A DNA stretch of 64,000 nt from Buddleja alternifolia. Lineage: Eukaryota; Streptophyta; Magnoliopsida; Lamiales; Scrophulariaceae. Shown here piece after piece: positions 45,261 to 58,176 of this stretch (its first letter is position 1; the number at the start of each line of letters is the position of its first letter). The stretch lies in contig CM033392.1 of NCBI GenBank assembly GCA_019426215.1, positions 41,797,577-41,861,576 on the forward strand. The letters run 5' to 3'. The notes under the pieces are model-generated. The model had not been told where the DNA came from. It did no database searches and saw only the letters and a program-made list of their open reading frames with translations. Made by a program: the position numbers and the translations under genes.

Positions 45261-48200
45261 TATACAATTCATCATCACTTATATCCAAGTCATCGTCACT
45301 ATCAATTGATTGTGAATCACCTAATGAGATAGGATTTTCTCCATCATCTTCACTTTCTTCATAATCACCATCAATACAAGTATTTTTGTTTGCTGATAAG
45401 ACAATGGACCACCTCTTATCAATACGATCGGTGACAAAAAACACTTGCTTAGCTTGTGATGCCAAAATGAAAGGTTCATCTTTATACCCCACCCTTTCAA
45501 GTTCTACTCGAGTGAAGCCTATTTCACTATTATCGACACCATTTTTATTGTCAACCCACCTACACCCAAATACAGGCACCCAAAACAAACTATAGTCAAG
45601 CTTCCATATACGTTCAATCACCTCATAATATGATGAATCGGCATAGATAGGGTTATTATCTTTCACACTTGAGATATGCATTGCTTGAGCTACAAGACTC
45701 ACACCACTATTCTGCATTGTACTTTGTTCATCTTGGTTTTTTGTATAGAATGTGCAACCATTTATACGATAACCTGAATAAAAAAATACTAGTCTGTCCG
45801 GACCCATCGACAGTCGTGTCAATTTATCTGAAATGAAAGTTGTGGATTCTCTTTCTGTTTCTCTTCAATGTGCTTTCGGAACCAATCGATAAAACTCTTG
45901 TTAGGCTCTCTTAAAATCCAGCTCTCATTTTTAATTGGATTGAATCTCCTAAGTTGGTTCTTATGCTCTTCAACATATGGGTCAACCTCATCGGTGTTGT
46001 GGAGCACATATAGGTGTGCATGCTCCCTTTGTGTAATATGAACACTAACTAATTGCTTTCCAATTACGCTTTTTCCTTCTGTTCCTCCTCCCACAACATG
46101 AGACTTTGGAAGCTCTACAACATTAGAATCTGCCAGATACTGTGTGCAAAATGTAATGGCTTCATCAACTATGTACCGTTCAACAATGCAACCTTCCGGT
46201 CGACTACGACTTTTCACGTAGCCTTTCAATACCTTCATATGATGCTCTGTCGGATACATAGATCTGATAAAAGCCGGTCCACATAGTTGACTCTCTCTAA
46301 CCAAGTGAATAGGTAGGTGAGTCATTATATCAAAAAAAGCAGTTGGAAAATACATCTCAAGCTCACACAAAGTGTTGACAATTTGTTTCTGAAGTGCAGG
46401 AAATTGCTCAGGATCAAACACCTTGCTCCACATTGCTTTGAAGAAGAAACACAATCTGGTTATCGTGTCTCTCACCTTTTTTGGCAAAATGACCCGTATT
46501 GCAATTGGTAGCAAATCATCCATGATTACATGACAATCGTGAGTCTTCATGTGCTTTAGCTTCAAGTCTTCATTGATATAAGACTGCTAATGTTTGAAGA
46601 ATACCTTTCTGGAACTTTCACTCCATTAAGAAACTCACATAATGCAATTTTTTCTTTCCTGGCTAGAGTGTGAGTTGCTGGAGACAAATAAATACGTTTT
46701 CCCTTATTTGTTAGTGCTAATTTTCCTCTTATCTTCATTTCAACCAAGTCTAACCGTGCCTTTACGCCATCTTTTGTCTTTCCGGACACATTTAGAAGTG
46801 TACCAATGACACTATCAATACATTTATCTCAATATGCATAATATCAAGAAAATGTCTAACATGTAAAGACGTCCAATACGGCAACTCAAAGAAAATTAAC
46901 CTTTTTCTCCACCCAATTTTTGCAAGGCCACTTGCAAAAGTCTTTTCAAATTTAACCTCCAAGTCTTTTACATTCTCAAACACTTCTTCACCAGTCAAGC
47001 ACTTAGGAGCTCGGCCTTATTCTATATTCCCATTGAAAGCTTTCTTCCACCGACGATATCAATGGTTTCAATTTAGCCATCTGCAATGCCCTTGGAATGC
47101 ATATTTTTGAGAGTGTGTCAATCGATATTGATCTGTACTCTTAACACATATGGGGCATCCACATTGGTCATGTACACCATATCCCTCGAGGTTTGCTCTT
47201 ACCGGAAAATCATTGATTGTTCCAAATAACATTACTCTGAGAATAAAATTTTCTTTTCTGAACCCGTCATATACTTGAACACCGATGTCCCACAACACCT
47301 TCAAATCCCCAATTAATGGAGCCAAGTAGAAATCTATGTCATTTCCAGGTTGTTTCGGCCCAGAAATGAGTATAGGCATCATTTTATGCTCTCGCTTCAT
47401 GCATCGCGATGGGGGAAGGTTGTAGATCATCAAAATCACCGGCCATGTACTATTTGACCTACTTTGCAAGCCATGAGGGTTCATGCCGTCTGTAGCCAAT
47501 ACAAGGCACAGGTTTCTTGATTCTTCACCAAATTCAGGGAAATCATCATCAATCTTTTTCCATTGAGGAGAATCTGAGGGGTATCGAATCTTATCATCTT
47601 CAATCCTTTCTTCAAGCCTTCTATGAGCATGCCATGTCAAGTCCTTGCTAACTCTTTACTACTGTACATGCGCTTAAATTGTGGTATTATAGGCAAATTC
47701 CATATGGTTTTGACAGGAGCAGATCCATTCTTCTTGTATCGTGAGGCGCCACATTTCGGATAGGCCTTCAATGATGCATAGTCAGTTCTAAATAATATGC
47801 AATCATTGAGACAGGCATGTATCCTCTCATATCCCATGTCAATTGAGGTTAGCATCAGTTTAGCCTCATAAGTACGATTAGGTAACACATTATCCTCAGG
47901 TAGCATGCTTTTTAATAGACCAAGTAAGTTTGTGAAACTCTTATCACTCCACCCATTGTTGGCTTTAAACTTGTATAGGTTTAGGACTGCTTTCAATCTT
48001 CTGAATTTACTACCACTATACAGTGGTGTCTTCGAGTCACTCGTCAAATTGTCAAACATTTTAGGACAATTTCGCAAATCCTCCTCAATCACATTTGTCA
48101 TCTCCTCCAAACGATCATGCTCATAATCATTCATGTTGAAATCCTGTGATGGATATGACGTACCACCCAAATTATCTGACGTGACACTGCTTTCACCGTG

Positions 48201-48416
48201 TCTTGTCCAACATGTGTAGCTTTTATCAATTCCATTACACACCAAATGATCTTCCAACTTACGTGGACAAATTCTCTTTCCAAAACAACAACGTAAACAT
48301 GGGCAAGTGATCCTAGTTTGATCTGGTGCATGCTCAACCGCAAACTTTATGAACTCTTTCACCCCTTTCTCATACTGTTCCGACATGCGATCCGCTAAAA
48401 TCCAACTTTGATCCAT
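45124..48416 (-). pseudogene. TNP2-like CACTA transposase, frameshifted
   Basis: It starts MDQSWILADRMSEQYEKGV (48416) with a transposase-associated domain (CPCLRCCF, then HLVCNGIDKSYTCWTRHGE). The transposase core follows (SDKSFTNLLGLLKSMLP, CLNDCILFR; then 47640-47068 MTWHAHRRLEERIEDDKIRYP, LATDGMNPHG, WPVILMIYNLPPS, GVHDQCGCPIC). Next come LDIMHIE (46860), a DUF4218-type segment (46565-45819, CELEMYFPTAFFDIMTHLPIHLV) and a DUF4216-type segment (45822-45124, VFGCRWVDNKNGV). Adjacent pieces are in different frames at about 47638, 46800, 46563 and 45820, and the sequence between 47068 and 46998 is broken, so several frameshifts separate the domains. Some may be introns, but the one-base overlaps point to decay or sequence errors. 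Confidence 0.88.
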
Positions 48417-49140
48417 CTTGATTCTGAATTAATTAAATAATTTTCATTTTAATTTATTTCCCATTATTCAAGAAAAAATTGGCAGATTAACAACGCAAAA
48501 ATTTCTACCAAGTTCTCGACTTAATCTTCACTCGGGTAGGTTGCAACCAACAAAATTCGGATCTTACGATCCACTAAAATCCAATTTTGATCTTAATTAA
48601 TTAAATAAAATAATTTTAACATCAGTTGAGTTGAATTCATTAAATTATTTTAATTTTAATTTATTTTCCGTTATCCTAGAAAAAATTTGGCAAAGTACTG
48701 ACGCAAAAATTTCTACCAAGTTCTCGACTTAATCTTCCCCCAAACTTGCAACCAACAAAATTAATATCTTTCAACCACAACAAACCCAATATTCTAATCT
48801 TTCACCCACAACAAACTCAAAATGTCGATCTCACTATACGAAAATATTGATTACCAGTTGGATCACATAAATCACATAAAACTAAAAACAAAGCATCATT
48901 TTATAAATCTATATTGATCACCAGTTGGATCACATAAATCACATAAAACTAAAATTAAAGCATCATTTTGTAAATATATATTGATCACCAGTTGGATCAC
49001 ATAAAACATCATATTTCCAGCAACTACAAATATTAATCACCAGTTGGATCACATAAATCACATAAAACATCATATTTTCAACAACTAAGTATAAATATAG
49101 ATCACCAGTTGGATCAATGTACCCTATACCACAAAATAAC
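48417..49140 (-). promoter_or_regulatory. Upstream region of the CACTA transposase with repeated blocks
   Basis: Two copies of the ~90-bp ACCAAGTTCTCGACTTAATC block (48463 and 48667) and about six copies of GATCACCAGTTGGATCA (48850-49115) precede the transposase start. The second gene's leader holds the same blocks. Function is inferred from position. Confidence 0.6.
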
Positions 49141-49249
49141 CACAATTTAATCCCAAATCAAACGTAATTAACACCTGACTAACCCAAATTAACAGTAAAT
49201 TCAGTCAAATCCTTATTTCCCTTAAATTTCCCAATAAATAGGCAAATCT

Positions 49250-49390
49250 CAAGAATATACACAAATATACATACACCCACACATACACAAAATATATATA
49301 GATACACCCACATATACACAAATATACATACACCCACACATACACAAATATACATACACCCACACATACACAAATATACATACACAAATA
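49250..49390. repeat. 26-28-bp ACACCCACACATACAC minisatellite
   Basis: Repeated ACAAATATACATACACCCAC units. These produce Cys/Tyr/Val-rich spurious frames on the minus strand. Confidence 0.9.
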
Positions 49391-49399
49391 TTTAACTCT

Positions 49400-49644
49400 A
49401 TACTCTATGTGTGTGTGTCTGTATATATATATATATATATTTATCTAAAAAAAATTACCCACTAAATGCAACAGCGGCGGCGGCAACAGCGGCGGCGGTC
49501 CTTATATATATATATAGAAAGAGTTAAATATATATATATAGAATATATACATATATATATATATATGCACATATATATATATAGATCTAGAAAGAGAGAG
49601 AGAGATACCGAAAGAGGTGAGCGGACGGCGGTGAGAGGTCGAGT

Positions 49645-49675
<31 letters not shown>

Positions 49676-49915
49676 GAGGTGGTGGTGGTGGGTTGGGGGG
49701 GGGGGTTTAAAGAGAGAGAGAGAGATACCGAAAGAGGTGAGCGGACGGCGGTGAGAGGTCGAGTAGAGAGAAACCGAGAGAGAGAGAGAGAAAAAAACCG
49801 AGAGAGAGAGCGAGAGAGAGAGCGCGAGAGAGAGAGAGGTGGTGGTGGTGGTGGTGGGGTGGGTGGGGGGGGGGGGGTTGAAAGAGAGAGAGAGAGAAAG
49901 AGAGAGAGGGGAGGG
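49400..49915. repeat. (TA)n, (GA)n and (GGT)n simple-sequence tract
   Basis: Blocks of TATATA (49423-49580) and GAGAGA (49590-49910), with two GGTGGTGG/GGGGG patches (49677-49707, 49838-49880). A block GAGATACCGAAAGAGGTGAG with its neighbours is duplicated (49603 and 49723). Confidence 0.9.
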
Positions 49916-49949
49916 GGCGGCCGAGTTTTACCTAAAAACCCGGCCGCCT

Positions 49950-50342
49950 ATGACAGCTATCATACCCGGTTTTTTTATTTTTATTTTTTTCTTTCTGACA
50001 GTGGTTCGATTGAACTGCTGTCGTAGTTTGGATCTATGACAGCGGTTCGTGGTCGACCCACTGTGATATATTTTTTATTTTATTTTATTTTTTTTCTGAA
50101 GCACTATGACAGCGGTTCGAACGAACCGCTGTCATATCCGACACTATGACAGCGGTTTGATCAAACCACTGTCATATTCCGGCACTATGACAGCGGTTCG
50201 ATACGAACCGCTGTCATATCCCAATTTTTTTAAAAATTTTATCTGACAGCGGTTCGGGTAGAACAGCTGTAATAGGTCCGAATAGAGAAGCCTTATTACA
50301 CCGGTTTTGCAAAACCGCTGTAATAGGTGCGCTGTAATAGTG
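49950..50342. repeat. Right subterminal repeat array of the CACTA element
   Basis: Multiple CTATGACAGCGGTTCGA / CGAACCGCTGTCATA hairpins, ending with CCGCTGTAATAGG and the terminal CTGTAATAGTG. The word family matches the left end. Confidence 0.9.
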
Positions 50343-50345
50343 TGT

Positions 50346-50571
50346 ACATATCTTAAATAGATTTCCATCCAAATTCATTCCTAAAACCCCATATGAGATA
50401 TGGAGAAATAGGAAGCTAAGTTTAAATCACATCAAGATTTGGGGATGTCCTGCTTAAGTCAAAAAGACTAAAGTAGACAAGTTGGAGGCTAGATCCTTAA
50501 AAGGGTGTTTTGTTGGATATCCTGAGAATTCCATGGGATACTTCTTTTACCAGCATGATGATCAAAGTAAA
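50346..50571 (+). pseudogene. Copia B integrase C-terminal part
   Basis: Continues the integrase after the CACTA element: YILNRFPSKFIPKTPYEIW, then LNHIKIWGCPA, a stop, and GCFVGYPENSMGYFFYQHDD, the usual segment between integrase and reverse transcriptase. Similarity ends abruptly near 50572, where a different transposon begins; no reverse transcriptase of element B is seen in the window. Confidence 0.85.
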
Positions 50572-52702
50572 TGATCCGGTCTCCTTTGATCATCATACCC
50601 GAAGAAGTAGTGCCCCGGTCCGAGCCTGGTGTAGATTAATTACCGTAGTGCCCCTAGACATTTTGGTGCACATCATAATGACCCCCACTCCTAGGTGCGC
50701 CTAATGGGATATCCGGGAGTAGAAGTTAATTTACCTGGGTCGTGCCAGTCGATTCCAATTTTTACTGAGTTAGGGGTCTTTAAAGCTCCCCAACCACTTT
50801 TTTAGCTAAGTATAGGAGGGATGGTGACTTTCATTCTCACACCCATTCATACCTCCTCCTTTCATAAATCTCTAGAGAACTTTCTCTCTCTAGGAGCCTT
50901 TATCCTTTGCATTTGTTCCTTATTTTATAGCTTCACGCTAGTAGTGTGGAGAGTTGCTTGTTTTTTCACCAACACTTAATTGATTAAACATATGACCGCT
51001 TCTCCCCCATCCATAGAGCACTTTTTTTATGGGGTCGTTGTCTTTTACTGAGTAGATGGCGTCGGAGGGTACCTCCTAGACCTCGTGCCCCACAGCCTTG
51101 CTCGTGAGGCCTTGCGCCTTGTAGCAGTGCTGCTAGGTTCTCATAGTGCTTTGCCTCAAGGGTCGTTGCGTGCTCTCGGGGTTATTTTTCTGGGCAGCCT
51201 CAAGGTTGGCTTACCCTTGTTAGTTCATTCTGACTTGTAAAAAACCAATGTTTGTGTTATCGGTTTTGATACCATCTATGAGGGACTTGTTTCTAATTGG
51301 ACCCCCTATTTTTCATAGGATTAGGGAGCTTTTATTTCCCCTATAGAGAGGGTCCTTCTATCCATGAGGATCTCGCTTTCGACTCTTGTGACTCTACTGT
51401 TACTGGGGATGAACTTTCCGTACTTTTTGAGGATACCGTGGTGGACCTTGAATTACCAATGCCCATAGAGGGCTATCAAATTTCCGGCCCTCCTGAGGTT
51501 CACATGACTCTTTACTTAGAGTATTTTTGCTCAGGTTTCACCATCCCTTATCACAAAGTTTTGGGAAAATCTTAACCCACGACCAAATTTGCATAAGCTA
51601 ATTAATCCCCAATTGTTTTATCTTCTTTGAGGGTTTTATTCATCGGTTTGGCGAGTTAAACCTTGAGATGAATTTGGATGCCTTCCAGGCTCTGTTTACG
51701 GCTAAGATGTGCTCTACCGCACCTTACGCGTATTTTTTCCCTTCATCGACTGTTAAGTTCTTGGAGGGTAACATTAGCCCTAAGGATAATTGAAAATCGA
51801 AGTTCTTTTACTTTTCTATTACCTACTTGGGTATATCAACGCCATTGCGTTGGAATAGGGGTGTTTCCCCTCATAAAGTCACCTGTGCCCAAAAATAACT
51901 TTGAGTCATCATTAGCAAGGCGGGTTTATTTGACCATAGGTTCGACGTTAGCCGATTATATACACAGGGTATACATGTGTCTTTAACTTTTTCTTAAACC
52001 ATGATGTAGCTTTTAAGCACTGTTTGTCATTATAGTTTTGGATATTAACCTTTGGTTATCCATGTATTTTTTTTGCAGGTGTGATGGCCACCAAGGGTGG
52101 CAAAGCGAGTTTTGTCCCCCCTCTGGCTCCCCTCAACACTCGTGGCCATAGTGGTGTGGCCAACTCATCAGGGCTCCCGAGCCTCGCTTCAAAAGACAAG
52201 ACCGAGATTATTAAGTCTTCGGGACTTGGCCCATCTGACCAAGTGCCATGTACACTCAAATTTGACTCTATGATGGCCGGTGTTGGCCCTAAGCGTGATC
52301 AGGGCCCTATATTGGGCACCCCCACTAGTCTTCAAGGCACGGTAGTTTTGGGAAAAAATGATGGTGAGAGTGTGCATAGGGGCTCAGCCCAGTCTCTTTT
52401 TAAGGATAACCGTAAAAAGGAAGTGGCTACTCGAAGGGGGTGCGACCTTCCTGGGGGTCGTGTTCTCGTACTTTTTTCTCATCCTCTAGCTTTTCTCGCA
52501 AAGTGTGTTTGTGATTCCTCCCCTGGGAGTTCTAGCTTCTCCGGCCTTGGCAAGGGATTGTTTAACTTTGGGGCAAACCAGGACCCCAACGTTCACTCAT
52601 TCTCGGATACTACTGATTCTCTGACCCCTTGGTCTATCATGAGGGTGGCTATGAGTGATCACGACTCTACCTGCTTGTCTTCGCTATCGGCCAAGCATCT
52701 TG
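50572..52702 (+). mobile_element. Decayed gypsy-type segment (Transposase_28-like ORF)
   Basis: This interrupts copia B and is itself interrupted by copia C. It starts TGATCCGGTCTCC, possibly an LTR end, and has promoter-like and CT-rich sequence (50820-50900). Broken frames at 51297-51990 (SGFTIPYHKVLGKS; YFFPSSTVKFLEGNISPKDN) resemble the putative gypsy-type transposon domain found upstream of some plant gypsy elements. A possible intron (about 51969-52078, ending TTTTTTTTGCAG) leads to a 210-codon open frame from 52081 rich in Ser, Gly and Pro. Family assignment is weak and the element boundaries are not proven. Confidence 0.45.
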
Positions 52703-54410
52703 TGTTAGGATAATGCCCTCAGATGCCATAGAGGATAGAATGATAGGGCATCTATCTTGTAATTAACTTATTTCCATATTATTAATAAAGGCATTATTTA
52801 GTTTTCACTAAAATCTCATCTGCATCTATATGTAGTGTAAAATGTTTTGTCCATGTTTTCAGTGCGATCCCTCTACTTCATATGGGATAGGAAGAGTGGC
52901 ACCAGAGAGATCGATCTTGATTAATAAAAACAAGTTCGCAATTAAAATGAAGTCTTTAATGGATAAATAAAGACTTAGAACACTTGTACAATCTTATCTC
53001 TGACATGGGAGTGCCAGTCTAGTACCATGGGATGGTAAGAGCTTAAGATTGTAGGCACATCAGTGGAACTGATATGCTCGAACACGACTCGTATCGGTTC
53101 TGTCACATGGGTTTTCACTCTGTGACTGTTAATGACAGAACTAATTTTGCGTAATAGGTGTAAGTGAACCTTTGACCTAAAACATCATGCTGAAGATGCA
53201 TTTGTGGCGTCAAGTATTTCATTAGAGTAGTTAGACCTAATTCACCCATTGGTGGGGTCGACATCGAAATGCGGTTCGATGGGAAAATGGTAGTCTTAGT
53301 TGGTATCTAAATGGGATTTGTTCTCTCATAAGTGAGTGAGAAAGTACCCTATGTGATTATAGATAAATAGAGATCAAAGTCTTTGGTCAAAGCAGAAAGA
53401 GACGATTGTGCTAGGCACTAAATCGATTTCAATGATCTCGTATTATTATAATTAATACATATGGTCAAGTCCAGTGAGTTTGACGTAGCCATGACTCTCA
53501 CTTGACTAGGGTACACGAACAAAGGGTTTATACTTATACAGCATTTACGATTGGAAGGTTGTGGAAATGATCGAATCATTTGATTTCGTTTGGGCTACGA
53601 AGTGGGTCACGTGACTGGTTAGGTGTTACCCACTTCCTTTGGTTTCCTCTCATTGGCAAACGAAACCAACCTAAAGAGTCGCACTAAAGGATTGATAAAG
53701 AGAAATGAAAATGGAGTTTCTATTTTTCTTCTAGGAGTTTTTAATTTATTGGATAAATTAAATAATTAATTAATCATTAGATGAATAATTAATTATATGG
53801 GTAAGATTAATTATTAATTAATTTCCTATGGAAATATATTAATGAATTAATTTATCTATTTATTTTGATTATTTTATTTATTTTGTTGGATATAATAAAT
53901 TATTAATTGAATAAGAAATTAATTAATGGGCGTCAAAGGTGATGCCCAATTTACTAGGGCTCTTTTACTTTGTCTTGTTCAATATGTCATGAGGTATATA
54001 AGGACTCTTTGGCCTAGAACAAGTGTATGACTTTCATAACTCTCCTAGAAAGAAAGAAGGAAAAATCCTCCTCCCTTTCTAATACTAGCCGTCGCCCCCT
54101 TAGAGAAATTAGTGGGAATTTTTCGTCAATCAATCCGTGCGTGATAATTTAGAGACAACGTAAGTTTGTTGTTCGGATCAAATTCAAGAATTGAGGATTA
54201 TACGTGGATTGAAGAAATCAAGAATTCGTTGAATCAAGTTTCAAGTGAAGAATAAGATTTTTCAACCACTTCGCTTCAACGGGTAAGTATTTATCCGTTA
54301 GCGGAATTGTCAATTTGAATATGCGATCATTGAAATCAAAGTTTGGGTTTGTAAATTAAATTTTTGAAATCTTTCCGCTGGGTTTATATGATTTTTCACG
54401 AAACCCAACA
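52703..54410 (+). repeat. 5' LTR of copia element C
   Basis: TGTTAGGATAATGCCC to GAAACCCAACA, 1708 bp, with the family blocks TCACATGGGTTTTCACTCTG, GGTGGGGTCGACATCG and AAAGAGTCGCACT. Confidence 0.88.
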
Positions 54411-54411
54411 G

Positions 54412-54424
54412 TGGTATCAGAGCT
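54412..54424 (+). other. Primer-binding site of element C
   Basis: TGGTATCAGAGCT begins 2 bp after the LTR end and matches the initiator-Met tRNA site. Confidence 0.9.
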
Positions 54425-54714
54425 AGATTCTTATTCGCATATTTAATTGTATTTATGTGATTTATGATATGCATAATATGTGTTTTTGAAGCATGCGATT
54501 ATGTGTTAATTAAATTTGCATTTTTATGGTTTTAAGCATAGATTTTGATTTTTTATATTATTGTAAATCTGGGTATATTTGTGATTATGTAAAAATCAAG
54601 AAATGAGGAAAAACGGGGCTCGAATAGCCCCGAGCTGACTGCGTGCAGAAGCTGCGCGCGCGCTGGTCACGCGAGCACGCTGTGCGCACACGGCCCGACG
54701 GGTCGTGTGTTCCG

Positions 54715-56441
54715 TGACACGCTAATACTTAACGTGCTTTGATAGCAAGTGTACTAGTCGTGGTAGTAATAAAGTGGACTAAAAGTCCGGGTTGTCGAAC
54801 CACGGAGACTTGAATTCTAGTTTATGATTTTAATGAAAGTAAAGACAATTAAAGTAAAGCAAGAGGAAAACAATTAAGTAAACGAAAGATCAAAGGAGGG
54901 AACAAGCTATGAATTAAACCTCACGAATTGGTTAAAAAGACTAAGGCACATGCTATGACCAAATCCACTCGTCGATATATATGAGCTACTCTTCGAATTA
55001 TTAGACTCCTATTGCTTTGGTGGAAACTCCTAAATTAACTATTACCCGATGTCTCGGCTCATAATAATTCTATGATTAATTGACGGTTCTCTAAATATGT
55101 CTATCCGAGAATCTAATCAAAAATCACGCATTAACGTTCTAGAGCTTCCCCGAACGAATCCGGCTAACAACACCCGGGAATCTTTACCTATTTCTAGGGC
55201 AATCCCTCATTTGTTTCGGATGATGTGTTAATTCTCTTGCACCCTAATCTATTTTCTCTCGAACAACTAGATTAGGCAAGATAGCAAGCATATGGTGATC
55301 AAACACATGATTGGAATAAAAGCATAGAATTAACACACAAAGCAATAGGAGAATTAATACAAAGAGCAACTTCACATATATTGATTCATAAATTTGGCCT
55401 TCACATGGCCTTAGTTCTACAAGATTAACTCATATTCAATAGCTCAAGAAAGTCTAAAACAATCATATACATAGTTATTGACATAAACATGTAAATGAAA
55501 TGCAAAAGAAACTCCCTAAGTCTTGAATGATGATGAATCCTTGCTTGTAGCTTCAATCTCTAGCTCAATCCCCCTTCTTTGCAATCTTCAAAATGATGAA
55601 GAATGGTGATGAATGATGATGGGTCAAGAGTGAATGATGGACTCTCCTCTCTCTCCCCCCTCTCACCCTTCGGTCAAGAGTCCCCCTCCCCCAAAGTGAA
55701 GAAGATGCTCTCCTTCAAGACAAGAAATGATGGGCTCTCTATTTTTTTACTCCACACCCCATCATGGTGTGCAATAAACAATCCATTTTCCCCTCAAGCA
55801 TGTCCCCCAACACATGTGCTGACCTCTCCCTTTTAAATATTCCATTCCATCCTCAAATAATGAACTTTTGGATTAAAGGAATCAAAACCCGGGTGTGGGC
55901 GCGCCTAGGCGCGGGAATTACGGCGCCTAGGCGCCGTCAGCAGAATGTTGGGCATATTTGCCTCTGTCTTGCGCAGTAATTGTATTTCCTTCATAACTCT
56001 CTCCACGAAACTCCGATTTGGATGATTCAAGTCCTCAATTGAAGCTAACACAAATTTATACAACTTTGTAGAAGGGAACTTCATCCAATTCGGTCTCTAA
56101 ATATAAGGAAATAGCGCTCAACCGTGGAAACTAAGGCAGATACGGCGCCCAGGCGTGGACAGCATGGCGCCTAGGCGCGGAAAGCAGAATGTTGATGTTA
56201 TTTGCATCTTGTCAGGCGCCTGGGCGTGGTTGGAGGGGCGCTTGGGCGCGGAGGTGCGAAGCAACTTGGTCTAAACTTGTTTTATACGTCGATTTTCCGC
56301 CCATTCTTCGATTGTATCCATTTAAGGCCTGAAATCACTTAATGCACGAATTAAACGCACATGTGGCAACACTCAAGCGATAAATGAACCTAAAACATAG
56401 ACGCAACGGGGCTTAAAAATACGTAAAAATGCCTCTTATCA
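54715..56441 (-). repeat. 3' LTR of the Athila derivative
   Basis: TGACACGCTAATACTTAACG to GCCTCTTATCA on the plus strand, with GCGCCTAGGCGCG boxes at 55890-56250. The polypurine tract adjoins it, as in the full element. Confidence 0.93.
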
Positions 56442-58176
56442 ACACCCCCACACTTATCAATTTCTCGTCCTCGAGCAATAAGAGTTCTAAGATAAGGAAA
56501 CATCTTCAATCAAAGAGAGAAACAAAAAGAGAACTACCTAACTCACTTTCGTGGAGTAAACGGTTGCATTTAGCGAATGCAACAAGCCTTTGAACCCTTG
56601 AGTTACCTCAAAGGACGAGTTATAGTCTCGTGAGGGTTTCCAGACGATATACCCACAAAATCAAAAGATTTTCAACCCCGATCACTCAACATAAATTACA
56701 ATGATTAATAGCACACAATGGTATGAATTCATCTGTTTAAGCTCAAATTATAAATATATACACATCACACACTTGCTCATGTTACGCCTTAACATTGAAA
56801 AGATCATCCTAAGGGTGTAGTGTAATAAATCTCAAGTATTATAGTCAAGTGGCATTCTTACCACTTTTCAAGCATTAACCCCATATTTATCAACTTTTGA
56901 TTATTCACATGGTACGAGAATTGAATACAACTTCATAGCCACTTAAAAATTCATCACTTCATTCCACTTTCGTCTTTAACTTATGCACTTTCAACCCGAA
57001 CATTAGAGGCTAGACCATGCGCAATGTTCGATCCTCTTAGGCTTTCTATGACACCCTTGTAATGAGCTTTAGGCCAATAACTCCCAAACCAGACGGCTTT
57101 AGGGTATCAAGTGTGGAGACACTCCTAAGGGCTTAATCGCTCGAGTGTCAAAGGCCACAAAATCAACTAGGTCCTTATTCACTTAACACTTGCATTGGCT
57201 TGAGCTTAGCTCAAATTAACTTAATAGTACAGTATTCTAGGCATGGTACTCTTCGCCCCCAGTATCTATTAAGCCTGACTTTTTCAGTCATACCAATGTT
57301 CAACCTCTTTTTATTATTGTTAAACATACAAAGCTACATTCTCAACTCATAACTCATGTGAAAATTCTAAGTCGATATTTTTCGGGATCAAGCCTTTAAG
57401 TGTTTCAAAATGGTTGCCCACTCAACGCCTCTACCCTTGATTTATGTGCGTATGTGAACATCTTAAAGATAATCTAGTCATGTTTAGGGTCCCACAAGCA
57501 AGGAACGATGTGTATAGCCATTAAAAACCAAATTGATAGAGAAAACATACCATGTATTCAAATTAACCATGCTCAATGCCTCAAGTGAAGGGTTGAAATT
57601 CTATCCAAAAATTTGTTATGCTTGATTTTCACAAAAAAATAGCACAAAAATACATGTAATAGCGACGATTCCCCCAAACTTGAGCTAAAAGCACGATCAC
57701 CCGACATATAGATACCCCCCCACACTTAAACTCAACATTACCCTCAATGTTGACGCAATTATACATACTCACAAGGGGAGTAACCGAGAGTACTTACAAC
57801 AAGGGTGCCGAAAAGCAACCCTCAATCACGTGAGATCCGCTCCAAGCTCAAATCTATGTTCGTTTTATCCCACGAAAGATGTTCATACCATGTATTCAAA
57901 GCAAAATTCGTCATTTTAAAAATACTACATGTTATGCGATTCCAAACAAATTCACAGTATAGAACACAAACCATCAAGACATAAAGAGAAACATGCCAAA
58001 AAGTGCATGCTTGAACACAACATAAGGAAACAAACTAAGCTAAACAGAAAAAAAACAAAAGCAAAACAAAAAGAAAACTTACAAACTTGGGTTGCCTCCC
58101 AAGAAGCGCTTTTTTATAGTCATTAGCTTGACTTTATCGAGGTCGGCTCAAGGAGGATGACGTATGAATGCTTTGT

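Larger units (their letters stand above)
40144..50342 (-). mobile_element. CACTA (En/Spm) DNA transposon
   Basis: 10,199 bp, bounded by CACTACTAAAG on the left and the inverted CACTATTACAGC on the right, with a 3-bp TSD TGT (40141-40143 and 50343-50345). Removing it restores the copia integrase frame (YILNRFPSKFIPKTPYEIW follows). Both ends have palindromic subterminal repeats. Two genes run on the minus strand: a TNP2-like transposase (48416-45124) and a Ptta/En-Spm plus Ulp1-like gene (44017-40742). Both show damage, so this copy is probably not autonomous now. Confidence 0.93.

Noticed and set aside
49179..49387. Cys/Tyr/Val-rich small frames on the minus strand
   Set aside because: They translate the ACACCCACACATACAC minisatellite.
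49466..50026. 186-aa Arg/Glu-rich open frame on the plus strand
   Set aside because: It is translated GA and GGT simple repeats running into the CACTA subterminal hairpins.
57929..58126. 65-aa Lys-rich frame
   Set aside because: Lies in A-rich non-coding sequence of the Athila derivative, opposite to element orientation.
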